Shown here: piece by piece, positions 13,006 to 24,029 of the stretch
Layout of the letters: each line of letters begins with the position of its first letter
Numbering within the stretch: the stretch's first letter is position 1
Assembly: GCF_018991925.1 (NCBI RefSeq)
Contig: NW_024736071.1
Location: 10,415,958-10,479,957, forward strand
Source: Homarus americanus
Lineage: Eukaryota; Arthropoda; Malacostraca; Decapoda; Nephropidae
Direction: 5' to 3'
Length of the DNA: 64,000 nucleotides
Notes under the pieces: model-generated
Told to the model about the DNA's origin: nothing
Databases searched by the model: none
What the model saw: only the letters and a program-made list of their open reading frames with translations
Position numbers and translations under genes: made by a program

Positions 13006-13379
13006 GGATGTTGGAACTCTTCATTATCGAGCTATAAATCTCCCCCACATTGTGTTCACTCGTCATCCCACTTAAAATATTAACCAGTCTGACCTTCAAC
13101 CGCCATGTGTATCGTTAGGTGGTAGTCAGCGAGTACCAGGATGCTTAAACCTTTGTCCGTACACAATTTATTCTTAGGTTCATGACAGATTCAACCTGTA
13201 TACCCTAGATACGACCTAATCTAACCGAGTCAAATGTACATTCACTGAAAGATTATTCTGCACCTTTATGGGGTTATACAATATGACACCAGACCAAGAA
13301 ATCTGATAGCACTCATCACGGCTTCTGTCGCAGTGGATGGTTTCAGAGCCAAGGGTGCAGAATATATTTTTTTTAGTGA

Positions 13380-13665
13380 GTGTATCTTAGCATAGCGTAT
13401 CCCGACCTAATTTAACCGTAACTTAGATACAACCTAACCTAATCAATTTAAACTGATCTTATCCTTACCGTAGCTTAATCTAATTTAACCTGGAATGGTC
13501 TAGCCTAACCTAATCTTAATATAGCCAAAGGTAACTTTAACCTCACAATCAAACCTTAGCTAATCATAACCTACACTATTATAGGATAACATAACCTAAT
13601 CTTAGCCAGACTAACCTTAACCCAAACAATCTGGCATAATCTGACCTTAACCTAACCAGCTGTGT
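13380..13665 (-). repeat. Decayed CCTAA-like tract
   Basis: Scattered AACCTAATC, ACCTAACC and TAACCTTA words over about 280 bp, far more diverged than the other tracts. Confidence 0.6.
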
Positions 13666-14044
13666 GTAATTAAAATGCTACAATGAGTCATAGTTCTAGG
13701 ACAACTCACTTAGCTTGACGTTGTTATACAGGAGTTATATACTGTACACACACAGAAACAATATAGCCAAAAATCTATAAAATATATTTATTTAAACATC
13801 ACCTCGCTGCAGTTGGCAATATATCTATTAACAGCTATAAAATTCCCCGTCAGTGTCCGTCATTTGTAAATGGATTTTAAACAACGATATTGGCGATCAC
13901 TTCATCAACTGAAAAAAATGAACGTTTATTTCAGTTATATTTCACTTTATTATTGTATTTATTGTTTATATATTAATTTATTTGTAATGTGGAATACGTC
14001 ATTACTTTGGTTGCTAGGCTTTGGTCGTTAACCTAACTTTTTTT

Positions 14045-15060
<1,016 letters not shown>

Positions 15061-15079
15061 AGTTGAGGTGGAGCGGCGA

Positions 15080-15305
15080 GGGCACTATACTAGGGGGTCA
15101 CCATACTAGGGGAGGGCACTATACTCGGTGGTCACCATACTAGGGGGTCACCATACTAGGGAAGGGCACTATACTAGGGATCACCATACTAGGGAAGGGC
15201 ACTATACTAGGGGGTCACCATACCAGGGAAGTGCACTATACTAGGGGGTCGCTATACTAGAGGAGGCCGCTATATACGGCTAGGTCACCATACTAAGGGA
15301 AGATC
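15080..15305 (+). repeat. Minisatellite (ACTATACTAGGGGGTCACCA type)
   Basis: About nine irregular units combining CACTATACTAGGGG and GTCACCATACTAGGG. Confidence 0.9.
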
Positions 15306-15739
15306 ACTACACTTGGTGAAGGACAAAGAAAACGACTGAAAACAAAAAAGCACAAAGAAAATAAATATATACAGTAAAAAAAAAAACAACTGAAGTATTA
15401 TAACGTTAAATCCGGATTCAACAGTTTAGCCAAATTTACTATTGTTTATTTTTTTATTGTCTTTTTTTATAGACGTAATTTTTAAATACCTCGTGGTGGG
15501 GGGGGGGGGTGATGCATTCGCTCTGACAAAAAAAAAAGTTAATCACTCAACTTTAGCGAGAGGAAAATTGGATTGGGTAGGTTTTTGGGCTGGACTTAAC
15601 ATTTACGCCTTCAGGCTATTGGTGGACTTACTGTAGTGGAATTGAAAAATGGACGGTGTGTATGTGTGTGTTTGGAGGGAAATTGGAGACTGGGTTTTAG
15701 CGTCCTTTTTTTTTCAGTTTCGTGTAAAATTATGAGATT

Positions 15740-16083
15740 AGGGTTTAAATATGAGTAGGTATGGGTTGAGCATGGGTTGTTAGGCAGGCAGTCGTGGGTT
15801 GTATAAAATATGGGTAGGGTTTTATTATGAGTAGGTATGGGTTGAGCATGGGTTGTTAGGCAGGCAGTCGTGGGTTGTATAAAATATGGTTAGGGGTTTA
15901 TTATGAGTAGGTATGGGTTGAGCATGGGTTGTTAGGCAGGCAGTCGTGGGTTGTATAAAATAAGGTTAGGGGTTTATTATGAGTAGGTATGGGTTGAGCA
16001 TGGGTTGTTAGGCAGGCAGTTGTGGGTTATATAAAATAAGGGTAGGGTTTTATTATGAGCAGGTATGGGTTGAGCATGGGTTA
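15740..16083 (+). repeat. 76-bp minisatellite, about 4.5 copies
   Basis: The unit includes ATGAGTAGGTATGGGTTGAG and GTTAGGCAGGCAGTCGTGGG, spaced at 76 bases (for example 15751 and 15827). Copies are nearly identical. Confidence 0.93.
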
Positions 16084-16202
16084 GTAGTGATCATCATACA
16101 GGTTTCCAGGTGGTATTTAAGGATGGTAAGAGTTGCAGCCTAAATTCCTCTTACTACCTGGCAACTGATTAATGGAACCTGTTACTGTGGCTCCTGGCTT
16201 AC

Positions 16203-16257
16203 CTGACCCGAGGTACTGGAAGTTTCCACTGAAAGACTGTGAATAGCCGGCGGAAGA
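16203..16257 (-). CDS. Candidate internal exon on the opposite strand
   Basis: On the minus strand a good acceptor (TTAGTCTCTTTCAG) and a consensus donor (GGGTCAG|GTAAGC) bracket 55 bases. In phase 0 these read SSAGYSQSFSGNFQYLGS with no stop. It would lie inside the first intron of the + strand gene. A stop bounds the frame upstream, just before 16314. No neighbouring exon was found and the product is unknown. Two splice-like signals this close can arise by chance. Confidence 0.15.
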
Positions 16258-16631
16258 CTGAAAGAGACTAATAAATGATTCACTCTGTCGATAGATCTGA
16301 GCGACTCTTAGCATTAGCCTGAACTACTAGAGGACCGACTCGACTGAAAGACTTCTGAGTGACCAGCGGTGGATGGACCCAAGGGAGAGAGAGTTTGGTA
16401 GTTACTGTCCTTATGTCATACCTGTTGATGATTACCAGTTACCTGGGAAGGAGGGATTTAGTTTATATATTTTGTGAATATATATGACTTATTAATGTGC
16501 TGATAACCACATAGGAGAAAAGAAAACAGAACTTCGTGTTTTCTCTTTGTTTCTATTTGGTTATTAGCATACACAGGTCACGCGCACCTACTGTACAGTG
16601 ATTTATTTGCATGGCATTAATATATTTTTGG

Positions 16632-16737
16632 GAAGCTTCAAATATAGGTTGGGCGGATTTATCAGCGATAGGGGTTGGGTGTAAACGGGGCTGTCCAGTA
16701 TGAACCAATAGGCCCGCTAAAGTTTCCTCCATTCTTA
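16632..16737 (+). mobile_element. CR1-like retrotransposon, 3'-end fragment
   Basis: This stretch starts at GAAGCTTCAAATATAGG and ends at CCATTCTTATGTTCTAATG. It matches the reverse complement of 40612-40735, the 3' end of the second CR1-like relic. Shared blocks include AGCTTCAAATATAGG and TAAACGGGGCTGTCCAGTAT (one or two substitutions against the other copy). It covers the last codons and the short 3' UTR only, which is the typical outcome of 5'-truncated target-primed insertion. Its orientation is opposite to the two larger copies. Confidence 0.75.
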
Positions 16738-17069
16738 TGTTCTAATGTATGTTTACCTCTCTCTCTCTCTCTCTTAAAAACGTTTATTTAGTAAGAAGTC
16801 CCGTGTTTACAAGGTCTCGTAAATCCATCCTATTCCCAAACTGACGCCGTAAAATCTCTCTTTAACTGACTTGTTTACAGCTTCGTCGTAAATATGGACT
16901 CCTTCAATTATTTGGTTAGTTATCTCCCTCTTCCTTCCTACCCTAACTGGTGATGTAACGACACATTCAGGTTACGATATGAAGATGCTTATACAATTCA
17001 TGGCCGCGATGTTGGTCTAAGACTGCCCTGCAACGGTGTGTTTGGGAGTCACTACGAGATTTCAGATTT

Positions 17070-17110
17070 GCCACACGCAGGGCGGGGCTAGTTTATTGGG
17101 AACACAGTTA
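17070..17110 (+). repeat. Dispersed repeat, copy 1
   Basis: Contains GGGGCTAGTTTATTGGG preceded by TTCAGATTTGCC. The same arrangement recurs at 55218-55262, so this is a piece of an interspersed repeat. Its class is unknown. Confidence 0.4.
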
Positions 17111-17150
17111 CACTTTTACAAGGAAACAAGAGAGCGCGAAGTGGTTATCA

Positions 17151-17153
<3 letters not shown>

Positions 17154-17190
<37 letters not shown>
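17154..17190. repeat. (TA)n microsatellite
   Basis: About 18 TA units. Confidence 0.97.
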
Positions 17191-17193
<3 letters not shown>

Positions 17194-17449
17194 CTTTACA
17201 ATTGTCGTCATATATAAAATATTTAAGAAACAAGCTACACCGTTTTTGCACCATTTGTCATGGCCAAACGGTATTCTCTCTCCATCCGTGTACACTGCAG
17301 CACATCAACATCAAGTCTTGCAACAGCAGCAGCATTTCTGCTCATTAAATCATCGATATTGGATCACCACCACTTTGGAGTTTGTTAATACGAAATTTCC
17401 TGAACAAGCACATCCCAAATCGGTGTGGATTGGCCGTAGGGCCAATTCG

Positions 17450-17530
17450 TGCTGGCCAGATTACCTCGGGGGCCACCTCTTGCTGGCCGGATCACCTCGG
17501 GGACCACCTCTTGCCGGCCAGATTACCTCA
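17450..17530 (+). repeat. Short tandem repeat of about 33 bp, 2.5 copies
   Basis: CTGGCCAGATTACCTCGGGG and close variants occur three times. Otherwise 17191-18060 holds no recognised gene. Confidence 0.7.
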
Positions 17531-18049
17531 CATAACATCCTGTGACTTTTTTCTATAAGGTTATGTAAAAGATTGCTTGTACACAACTCCAGTCGCTAAC
17601 AAAACATTTTAGCAATTGGGCAGTACAGTACAGTAAGTCTTTAGTGATTAGAGAAGAAAATTTTCCACATAAACTGCCGTTTTCAGTCAGTCAACTATCT
17701 TCATTTAGTATTAAACTGTAAAATACCGTATGCCATTAAGCTGTACCGTACACTAAATGGAAGCTATAAGTAGACAACTTATAAAATGAGTGTAAACAAC
17801 GGTATAAATTAGGTATATACAGCGTATAAGTTGTAAGCTCGATTAAAACAAGGATAATTTGGGCGTAAACAGTTGTGTAAATTCGATGTAAACCAGGGTC
17901 CTTTGGATGTAAATAGCTCTCACTTGACTGTAAATATGTGCAAATTGGATGTAAACTTTATAGGCTTTATAAATTATGCGTAAATTAGATGTAAGCAGGA
18001 GAGAAGGTGGTAAGGGACGCCTGCTGTTACCTGGCTATGCACTTTAAGG

Positions 18050-18120
18050 TGGGCTTGGGTGGGTGGTGGGGCTTGGGTGGGTGGTGGGGCTGGGTGGGTG
18101 GTGGAGCTGGCTGGGCTAGG
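18050..18120 (+). repeat. Short GGGTGGGTGGTGGGGCT array
   Basis: Three to four copies of GGGCTTGGGTGGGTGGTG; G-run spacing is compatible with G-quadruplex formation. Confidence 0.75.
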
Positions 18121-18159
18121 TGTTGGAGGTGGTGGGCGTCATGCATGCACTAGACATCC

Positions 18160-18510
18160 CGGGTGATCGTGGTAGATAGGGATTGTGGTTGAGAGGGATT
18201 GTAGTAGAGAAGGATAGTGTTGAGAGGGATTGTGGTCGATAGGGCTAGTGGTTGAGAGGGATTTTGGTTGACGTGGAGGGGATTGTGGTTAGGAGGGATT
18301 TTGGTTGGTGTAGATTGTGATTGAGAGGAAGAGGGATTGTAGTAGATAGGGATAGTGGTTGAGATGGATTGTGGTTGACGTGGTATAGTGGTTGAGAGGA
18401 ATTGTGGTTGGCGTTCATAGTGGTTGACGTGCATAGTGGTTGAGAAGGTTGGTGGTAGATAGGAATTGTTGTTGATGGTAATGATGTTAACTGGGAATAG
18501 TGGTGGATAC
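18160..18510 (+). repeat. Irregular minisatellite (GTGGTTGAGAGGGATT type)
   Basis: About 14 diverged units of 20-27 bp with GTGGTTGAGAGGGATTGTGG and GTGGTTGACGTG. Confidence 0.88.
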
Positions 18511-18674
18511 GGGTGGTGGTGGATACAAAAGGATCGTGGTTGACAGGGGCAGTTGGTTGGGGTGGTGGCTGCTGGGCCTGGTGGTGGTGGTGGTGAAGGT
18601 GACCTCGGCGGATGATGATAGCCTGTGGGGGAAGGTGAAGAGGAGGAGATGCAGACACATGATCACTCCGGGGG

Positions 18675-18714
<40 letters not shown>

Positions 18715-18861
18715 GTTTCCTGCCTATACTATCACCCTTAACAAGAACATGACTTTGTGTGTTTTTCTATGTTCACTTGAGCGAAAGTGATGTATGTGTA
18801 TGATGTTCATGTTCAATCCAAAGAAAGTGTAAGATTTATCTGCTTTTACATGGTCAATATA

Positions 18862-19230
18862 GTGGGGAGAAGGTGAGAGGTGTGTGGGGAGAAGTGAGAG
18901 GTGTGTGGTGAGAGGTGTGGGTGTGAAGGTGAGAAGGTGAGAGGTGGGGGAGTAGGGTGAGGAGTGAGTGGGTGGGAGGTGTGTGGTGAGGGTGGGGAGA
19001 AGGTGAGGTGTGTGGGGAGGTGAGAGAGTGTGTGGGGGAGAAGGTGAGAGGTGTGTGGGGAGAAGGTGAGAGGTGTGTGGGGAGAAGGCGAGAGGTGTGT
19101 GGGGAGAAGGCGAGAGGTGTGTGGGGAGAAGGCGAGAGGTGTGTGGGGAGAAGGTGAGAGGTGTGTGGGGAGAAGGTGAGAGGTGTGTGGGGAGAAGGCG
19201 AGAGGGTGTGTGGGGAAAAAGTGAGAGGTG
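18862..19230 (+). repeat. 22-bp minisatellite, about 16 copies
   Basis: Unit GAGGTGTGTGGGGAGAAGGT plus GA. It is regular from 19030 to 19210 and ragged before that. Confidence 0.93.
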
Positions 19231-19261
19231 TGCTGTGTATACTAAGCGCATGGAAGGTGAG

Positions 19262-19796
19262 GTGTAGGTAATTTTATTCTACATTCTTAGGCAGATAAGG
19301 TACAGACAATATGGTAGCCGTTCATACTTAAGCTGGAGACGTTGTATAAAGAGACTGAATAACACACAACGTCGACCTCTTCAAAATACTGAGAGAAGGA
19401 AAGAGGACTGGTCAAGTTGAGGTACAAGTGGCCGTGTTGAATCACGTCTCGTCCCGTCTGCCTTCCTTACTGACTTTACTGAGGGAGATTTTTTCCTCGT
19501 TCAGCAGTACCGGTACTTTTTTTTTTTGGTAGCTGGCTGTATGGTTTAGGTTAGGCTCGTTTTAGGTGTTTTGTGGGATTAAGAAGGTTAAGTAAAGTGT
19601 TTTGGGATGTCTCAAGGTCAAGACAAGGTCACGTCTGTTCAAAGCAACTATCTAGGACAAAACAAAGTCAAAGTCACATTAAAGGTCAAGGTCACAGCTT
19701 TGATAGAGGCACTTAATAGTTGGCTGCTGCTCGCTTGTGTAGATTTTTGTGTACTTCACCGACTGTTTCACTAATTCAAGGTTGTTTCTTTTCCAG
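19262..19796. other. Intronic unique sequence before candidate exon 2
   Basis: No repeat array. AAGGTCAAGGTCA-like words recur loosely at 19610-19700. The acceptor of the candidate exon is at its right edge. Confidence 0.5.
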
Positions 19797-19837
19797 GTAA
19801 GATGGAAGACCGCTGTATGTGGCTGTGTCCGAGAGGG
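19797..19837 (+). CDS. Candidate 41-base second exon of the same gene
   Basis: A strong acceptor precedes it: a branch-like CTAAT about 24 bases upstream, then a pyrimidine run (GTTTCTTTTCCAG). The exon ends at a plausible donor, GAGAGGG|GTGAGAT. Entered in phase 1, as the exon at 3459-3657 requires, it reads GKMEDRCMWLCPRG with no stop and leaves in phase 0. The two cysteines would suit an extracellular product. Phase agreement with both the upstream and downstream candidates is the main support. The exon is short, so chance is possible. An inverted (CT)n/(GA)n pair starts 16 bases beyond the donor. The product is unrecognised. Confidence 0.35.
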
Positions 19838-19849
19838 GTGAGATGTTTA

Positions 19850-19853
<4 letters not shown>

Positions 19854-19887
<34 letters not shown>

Positions 19888-19921
19888 CTCAGCCCAAAGA
19901 GAGAGAGAGAGAGAGAGAGAG
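19854..19921. repeat. Inverted (CT)n / (GA)n pair
   Basis: CT tract 19854-19884, 13-base spacer, GA tract 19898-19921. The tracts are complementary and would form a long hairpin in RNA, starting 16 bases after the candidate exon-2 donor. Confidence 0.95.
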
Positions 19922-20029
19922 AAGACATTTCCTCCCTCCCTCCCTTCCTCCCTCAGTCTCACTAGGATGTTGCTGTAAATCATGGTGACTTAATACCCGG
20001 AGCAAGTGGTGTTCCCAGGTCGGGTGGTA

Positions 20030-20545
20030 TATACCCAGGTGATAATACCCAAGTGATAGCCAGGTGGTATACCCAAGTGGTATACCCAGCAGGTAGCCGA
20101 GTGCTATGCCCAAGTGATAGCCAGATGGTTTACCCAAATTGTGGCCTGGTGGTATACCCAGGTGGTGCGGAGGGTGGCCAGGTGGTGCGGGGCGGTGGCC
20201 AGGTGGTGCGAGGGGTGGCCAGGTGGAGCTTGGGGTGATCAGGTGGTGCGGGGTGGTAGCCAAGTGCTGCGAGGGGTGGCCAGGTGGTGCGGGGCGGTGG
20301 CCAGGTAGTGCGGGATGGTAGTCAGGTGATGCGAGGGGTGGCCAGGTGGAGCTTGGCGTGGCCAGGTGGTGCGGGGCAGGTGGCCAGGTGCAGGGTGGTA
20401 GCCAGGTGCTGCAGTGGTGGCCAGGTGGTGCTGGTGTGTGGCCAGGTTGTGGAGGTGGCCAGGTGGTGAGAGGAGGGCCTGGTGGTGCGAGGGGTGGCCA
20501 GATGGTGCTGGGGTGGACAGGTGGGTGGCCAGGTGGGGCAAGAAC
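20030..20545 (+). repeat. About 21-bp minisatellite (GTGGCCAGGTGGTGCGGGG)
   Basis: About 24 units. The first part (20030-20160) uses the variant GGTATACCCAAGTGATAGCC; the rest uses GGTGGCCAGGTGGTGCG. Confidence 0.93.
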
Positions 20546-20654
20546 CGGTTTTCATCAGCGAGACGAGGTTGAGTTTCAGGTTATTTGTGTTGTTGTTGTT
20601 TATTAACCTTGAACTGCCCGGCCAGGTGAAGGTACTCCTGGGTAGTCTGTCCTT

Positions 20655-20870
20655 ATATGGGGTGGGGGTGTTGGAGGGAGGGGTGTTGGAGGGAGGGGGT
20701 GTTGGAGAGGGGAAAGGGAAGGAGAGGGGTAGAGGTAAAGAACGGAAGAGGGATGAAGGGTTGGAGGGAAAGGGGGAAAAGGTTGGAGCAGTGGAAGAGG
20801 ATGGAAGGAGTGAGGAGGGGTGGGGGGTCGAGACTGAGGGAGGGGAAGGATGAGATAGATAATAATAAAG
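20655..20870 (+). repeat. Purine-rich G/A tract
   Basis: TTGGAGGGAGGGGTG repeats, then irregular GGA/GAA sequence. Opposite frames remain open because of composition. Confidence 0.85.
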
Positions 20871-21188
20871 TTGTCGTTTGGTTAAGGGAGTACAGGTGCA
20901 AGTACAGATACAGGTGCAGGTATAGACTCAGCATTTAACAGGTACACAGACACACACACACACACACCTGTCATGTAAGAGACGCTGTATACAAGTTAAC
21001 GAGGTACAGGTGTGTCAGATATACGCACACACCTGTCATTTATGACACAATAATTAATTACTGAAGTACAGGCACAGGTGTGGCAGATATACGCACATAC
21101 CTGTCATGTTCGACGCTATAATAAGTTAATGAGGTACAGGTATACCTGTCATGTATGAGCAGAGCAAAACCTTACGGGCGGAGAAGGA

Positions 21189-21190
<2 letters not shown>
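20871..21190 (+). repeat. Diverged repeat of about 60-65 bp (ACAGGTGTG...CCTGTCAT type)
   Basis: TTAACGAGGTACAGGTGTGT-like and ACACACCTGTCATGTA-like words recur about four times between 20935 and 21160. Confidence 0.6.
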
Positions 21191-21229
<39 letters not shown>

Positions 21230-21248
21230 TGAGAGAGAGAGAGAGAGT
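21190..21248 (+). repeat. (GT)n then (GA)n microsatellite
   Basis: About 17 GT units followed by GAGAGA. Confidence 0.97.
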
Positions 21249-21554
21249 TATTTTTGGCTTAGTGGCTTCATGGGGGGTGATAAAGGCATCTGTCACTTGT
21301 GCATAACCTTCCCATATGTCTTGCACTGTTGGTCCACGGAGACACACACACATACAGACACACACACATACAGACACTTGGTGACAGCGCCCTGGAGGGG
21401 GGTAGTTCTTCCCGCATCTCCTCCTCCTACCAAGTGAGAGGAGGAGCACCACAGGTCATTACACAGGGATTGGCACACTTCCTCCGCACCTCACAAAACA
21501 CGTTCCGGTGTGTTGAAGGTGTGTTTTACTGTGTGATGGTCGTCAACCGCAGAC

Positions 21555-21880
21555 CGCACGCACGCCACCCTCTCCCTCCACTTCCCCACCCTCTCCCTCC
21601 ACTTCCCCACCCTCTCCTCCACTTCCCCACCCTCTCCCTCCACTTCCCCCACCTCTCTCCCTCCACTTCTTCACCCTATCCACTTCCCTCTTCCACATGT
21701 ACACTCACCCACTCTCCCTCCACTTCTTCACCCTATCCACTTCCCCCTTCCACATGTACACTCCCTCTCTCTCCCTTCTCTCCCTTTTACTCCCCTCTTC
21801 CCCATTACCCCTCTCCATATCTCTCTTTCCCTGTCCTCCTTCCATAGTGATCCTCCCCCCTTCTCCTCTCCCCTTCCTCA
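21555..21880 (+). repeat. Pyrimidine-rich minisatellite of about 21 bp
   Basis: CCCTCTCCCTCCACTTCCCC units, then a 46-bp duplication containing CCACTTCCCTCTTCCACATG. Confidence 0.9.
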
Positions 21881-21976
21881 CCCCCACCTCATCGGTAGCT
21901 TGTTGCCAGGAAGAAGAAAGTGTGTCTGTGTGTGTTTGTCCGCACGAGAATCTCGGAAACTACTTTACCGATCTGT

Positions 21977-22165
21977 AGTGATGATGGATGGTGTTATTTG
22001 TAGTGATGATGGATGGTGTTATTTGTAGTGATGATGATGATGGATGGTGTTATATGTAGTGATGATGGATGGTGTTATATGTAGTGATGATGGGTGGTGT
22101 TATATGTAGTGATGATGGATGATGTTATATGTAGTGATGATGGGTGGTGTTATATGTAGTGATGA
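21977..22165 (+). repeat. 26-bp minisatellite, about 7 copies
   Basis: Unit TGTAGTGATGATGGATGGTG plus TTATAT. It ends about 100 bases before the Helitron helicase relic. Confidence 0.95.
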
Positions 22166-22263
22166 TTAGACAATAAAATAATAACAGTTTAATGCTAAAA
22201 AAATCTTTACATACTTGCTGCTAATGGCAAAACCAAAAATGTGGTCTACCCTAATGCACTACA

Positions 22264-23151
22264 GTGATACAATGTGGAGCTTCCCGGAGGGTGGCGTCCT
22301 ACCGTGGCATTACAATGGTCATTGCTGGAGACTTTCGCCAGACCCTAACTGTCATTTCTCGAAGCACTCCAGCTGATGAACTGAATGCGTGCCTCAAGGC
22401 ATCATACCTTTGGAGAAGTGTTCAGACACTCACCCTATCCACAAACATGAGAGTACATCTACAAGGAGATCAGGATGCTGGACGGTTTGTAAACCTTCTA
22501 CTACAGATTGGGAATGGAACTTTCCCTGTTGATTCAGAAGGACAAATAATCATTCCTCAAGGATGTGGAAATGTTGTAAAGTCCTCAACTGAGCTCACTA
22601 ACATGGTCTACCCAAACATTATCCACCACTACAAGGATCACAAGTGGCTGCGTGAACGCGCAATTCTGGCACCAAAGAATGAAACAGTGGCTGAAATCAA
22701 CATGACTCTACTCAGACAGCTTCCAGGCAGTGAGACCTCATTCAAGTCTGTTGATACAGTAAGGACCAAGGACCAGGACCAAGCAGTCTAGTACCCTGCA
22801 GAATTCCTTAATTCTTTGGAGCCCGCTGGAATGCCTCCTCACCACCTCACTCTCAAGATTGGAACTCCTATAATGCTCTTAAGAAATCTTGAACCACCAA
22901 TCCTCTGCAATGGCACAAGACTGGTGGTGAAGAACATGATGCCACATGTACTGGAAGCTACAATACTGACAGGAAAAGCTAAAGGAGAGGACGTGTTTAT
23001 ACCAAGGATACCTCTCATCACCACTGACCTGCCATTTGAGTTCAAGCGACTTCAGTTCCCGGTTAAAGTGAGCTTTGCCATGACCATCTACAAAAGCCAG
23101 GGACAGTCCCTAAAGATGGTTGGCCCAAACATGGTGTTTCCTTGCTTCTCC
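22264..23151 (+). pseudogene. Helitron-type PIF1 helicase fragment, one in-frame stop, both ends lost
   Basis: About 296 codons in one frame match the C-terminal two-thirds of the PIF1-family helicase domain of Helitron (rolling-circle) transposons. Landmarks in order are VIAGDFRQTL (the block after Walker B), [49 protein letters not shown] and [13 protein letters not shown] (motif VI region). The Walker A part and the replication initiator (Rep/HUH) domain are absent; a TAA closes the frame just upstream. A TAG at 22789-22791 interrupts the frame just before YPAEFLN, with no frameshift. After MVFPCFS the homology stops at a TATATACACA and (CATC)n repeat, just before the family's usual C-terminal block. 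Helitron ends were not found. This is a dead relic, although otherwise well preserved. Confidence 0.88.
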
Positions 23152-23159
23152 TTATATAT

Positions 23160-23390
23160 ATACACACACTCACTCACCCATCCATCCATCCATCCATCCA
23201 TCCATCCATCCATCCATCCACACACACCCACACCTACAAACCCACCCACCCATACACACCCACACACAGTGTGTGTGTGGGTGGGTGTATGTATGTGTGT
23301 GTATGAGTGGGTGTGTGTGTATGTTTGTAGGTGTATATGTGAAGGTGTGTATGTGTGTGGGTATGTATGTGTATATGAGCAAGTTTCTTT
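23160..23390. repeat. (CATC)n and CA-rich block folding back on a TG-rich block
   Basis: (CATC)n at 23178-23222, then CA-rich words up to about 23268, followed by TG-rich words (GTGTGTGTGTGGGTGGGTG). The two halves are roughly complementary around 23268. This block truncates the Helitron relic. Confidence 0.85.
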
Positions 23391-23679
23391 CCGCCCTTTG
23401 CCTCTGTCTACCCAGCAGTAATTGGGAACCTGGATGTTAATCGATTTGCGGATCGTGTTCCGGGGTAATGGTTAACCAGTGCAGTTGGCGAGTTGTCCGG
23501 TCTTTTCGGACTGTTCCTTGACACTGGGTCATGTAACTTAGGGTGTGGTTTTTGTGTTGGCGACAGCTTTTACACCTTAAACAAATTCACCCATAGGTGG
23601 CCCTTGGGCTGGCCATCCTCGTTACAGGAGGGGCAACCATTATTATGTGCTTATGTGTATGGGACTGAGGGTGTGTGTG
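23391..23679. other. Non-coding sequence, possibly an old SINE piece
   Basis: CCCAGCAGTAATTGGGAACC near 23410 resembles, from memory, dispersed decapod repeats. No RNA polymerase III boxes were located, so this is a weak suggestion. Confidence 0.25.
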
Positions 23680-23972
23680 CAGGGGCGGTTCCAGGGGGGG
23701 GGGGTCCTGGGGTTCCGGACCCCCCTCCTTTTCATCAGAAAATTCCAATACTTTTCCGTTAATGCAGTATTGTACTCAGGCGTTTTTATATAGTATCTCC
23801 TAATATCAAGTGCACATGGCTTCAAAATGGCCTCAAAATCCCCATGATATTGGTCAGATTTAAAAAAAAATTCGGAGGGGCTTACAACTCCCCAGGTGGG
23901 TGGGCTCGCCAGGTTCCCCCACCCACAACTTCTCGGACCCCGCTACTTTTGATATTCCTGGATCCGCGTGTG
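23680..23972. mobile_element. Short inverted-repeat element (non-autonomous, possibly hAT-like)
   Basis: The left end reads CAGGGGCGGTTCCAGG and the right end, reverse-complemented, CACACGCGGATCCAGG. These agree at most positions around GCGG.TCCAGG. Inside there are G/C-rich flanks (GGGTCCTGGGGTTCCGGACC and CTCGGACCCCGC) around an AT-rich core with no coding potential. A 293-bp non-autonomous DNA element fits. GT-rich DNA lies on both sides, so a target duplication cannot be separated from the microsatellite. Confidence 0.5.
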
Positions 23973-23973
23973 G

Positions 23974-23976
<3 letters not shown>

Positions 23977-24028
<52 letters not shown>
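23977..24028 (+). repeat. (GT)n microsatellite
   Basis: About 26 GT units just right of the short inverted-repeat element. Confidence 0.97.
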
Positions 24029-24029
<1 letters not shown>

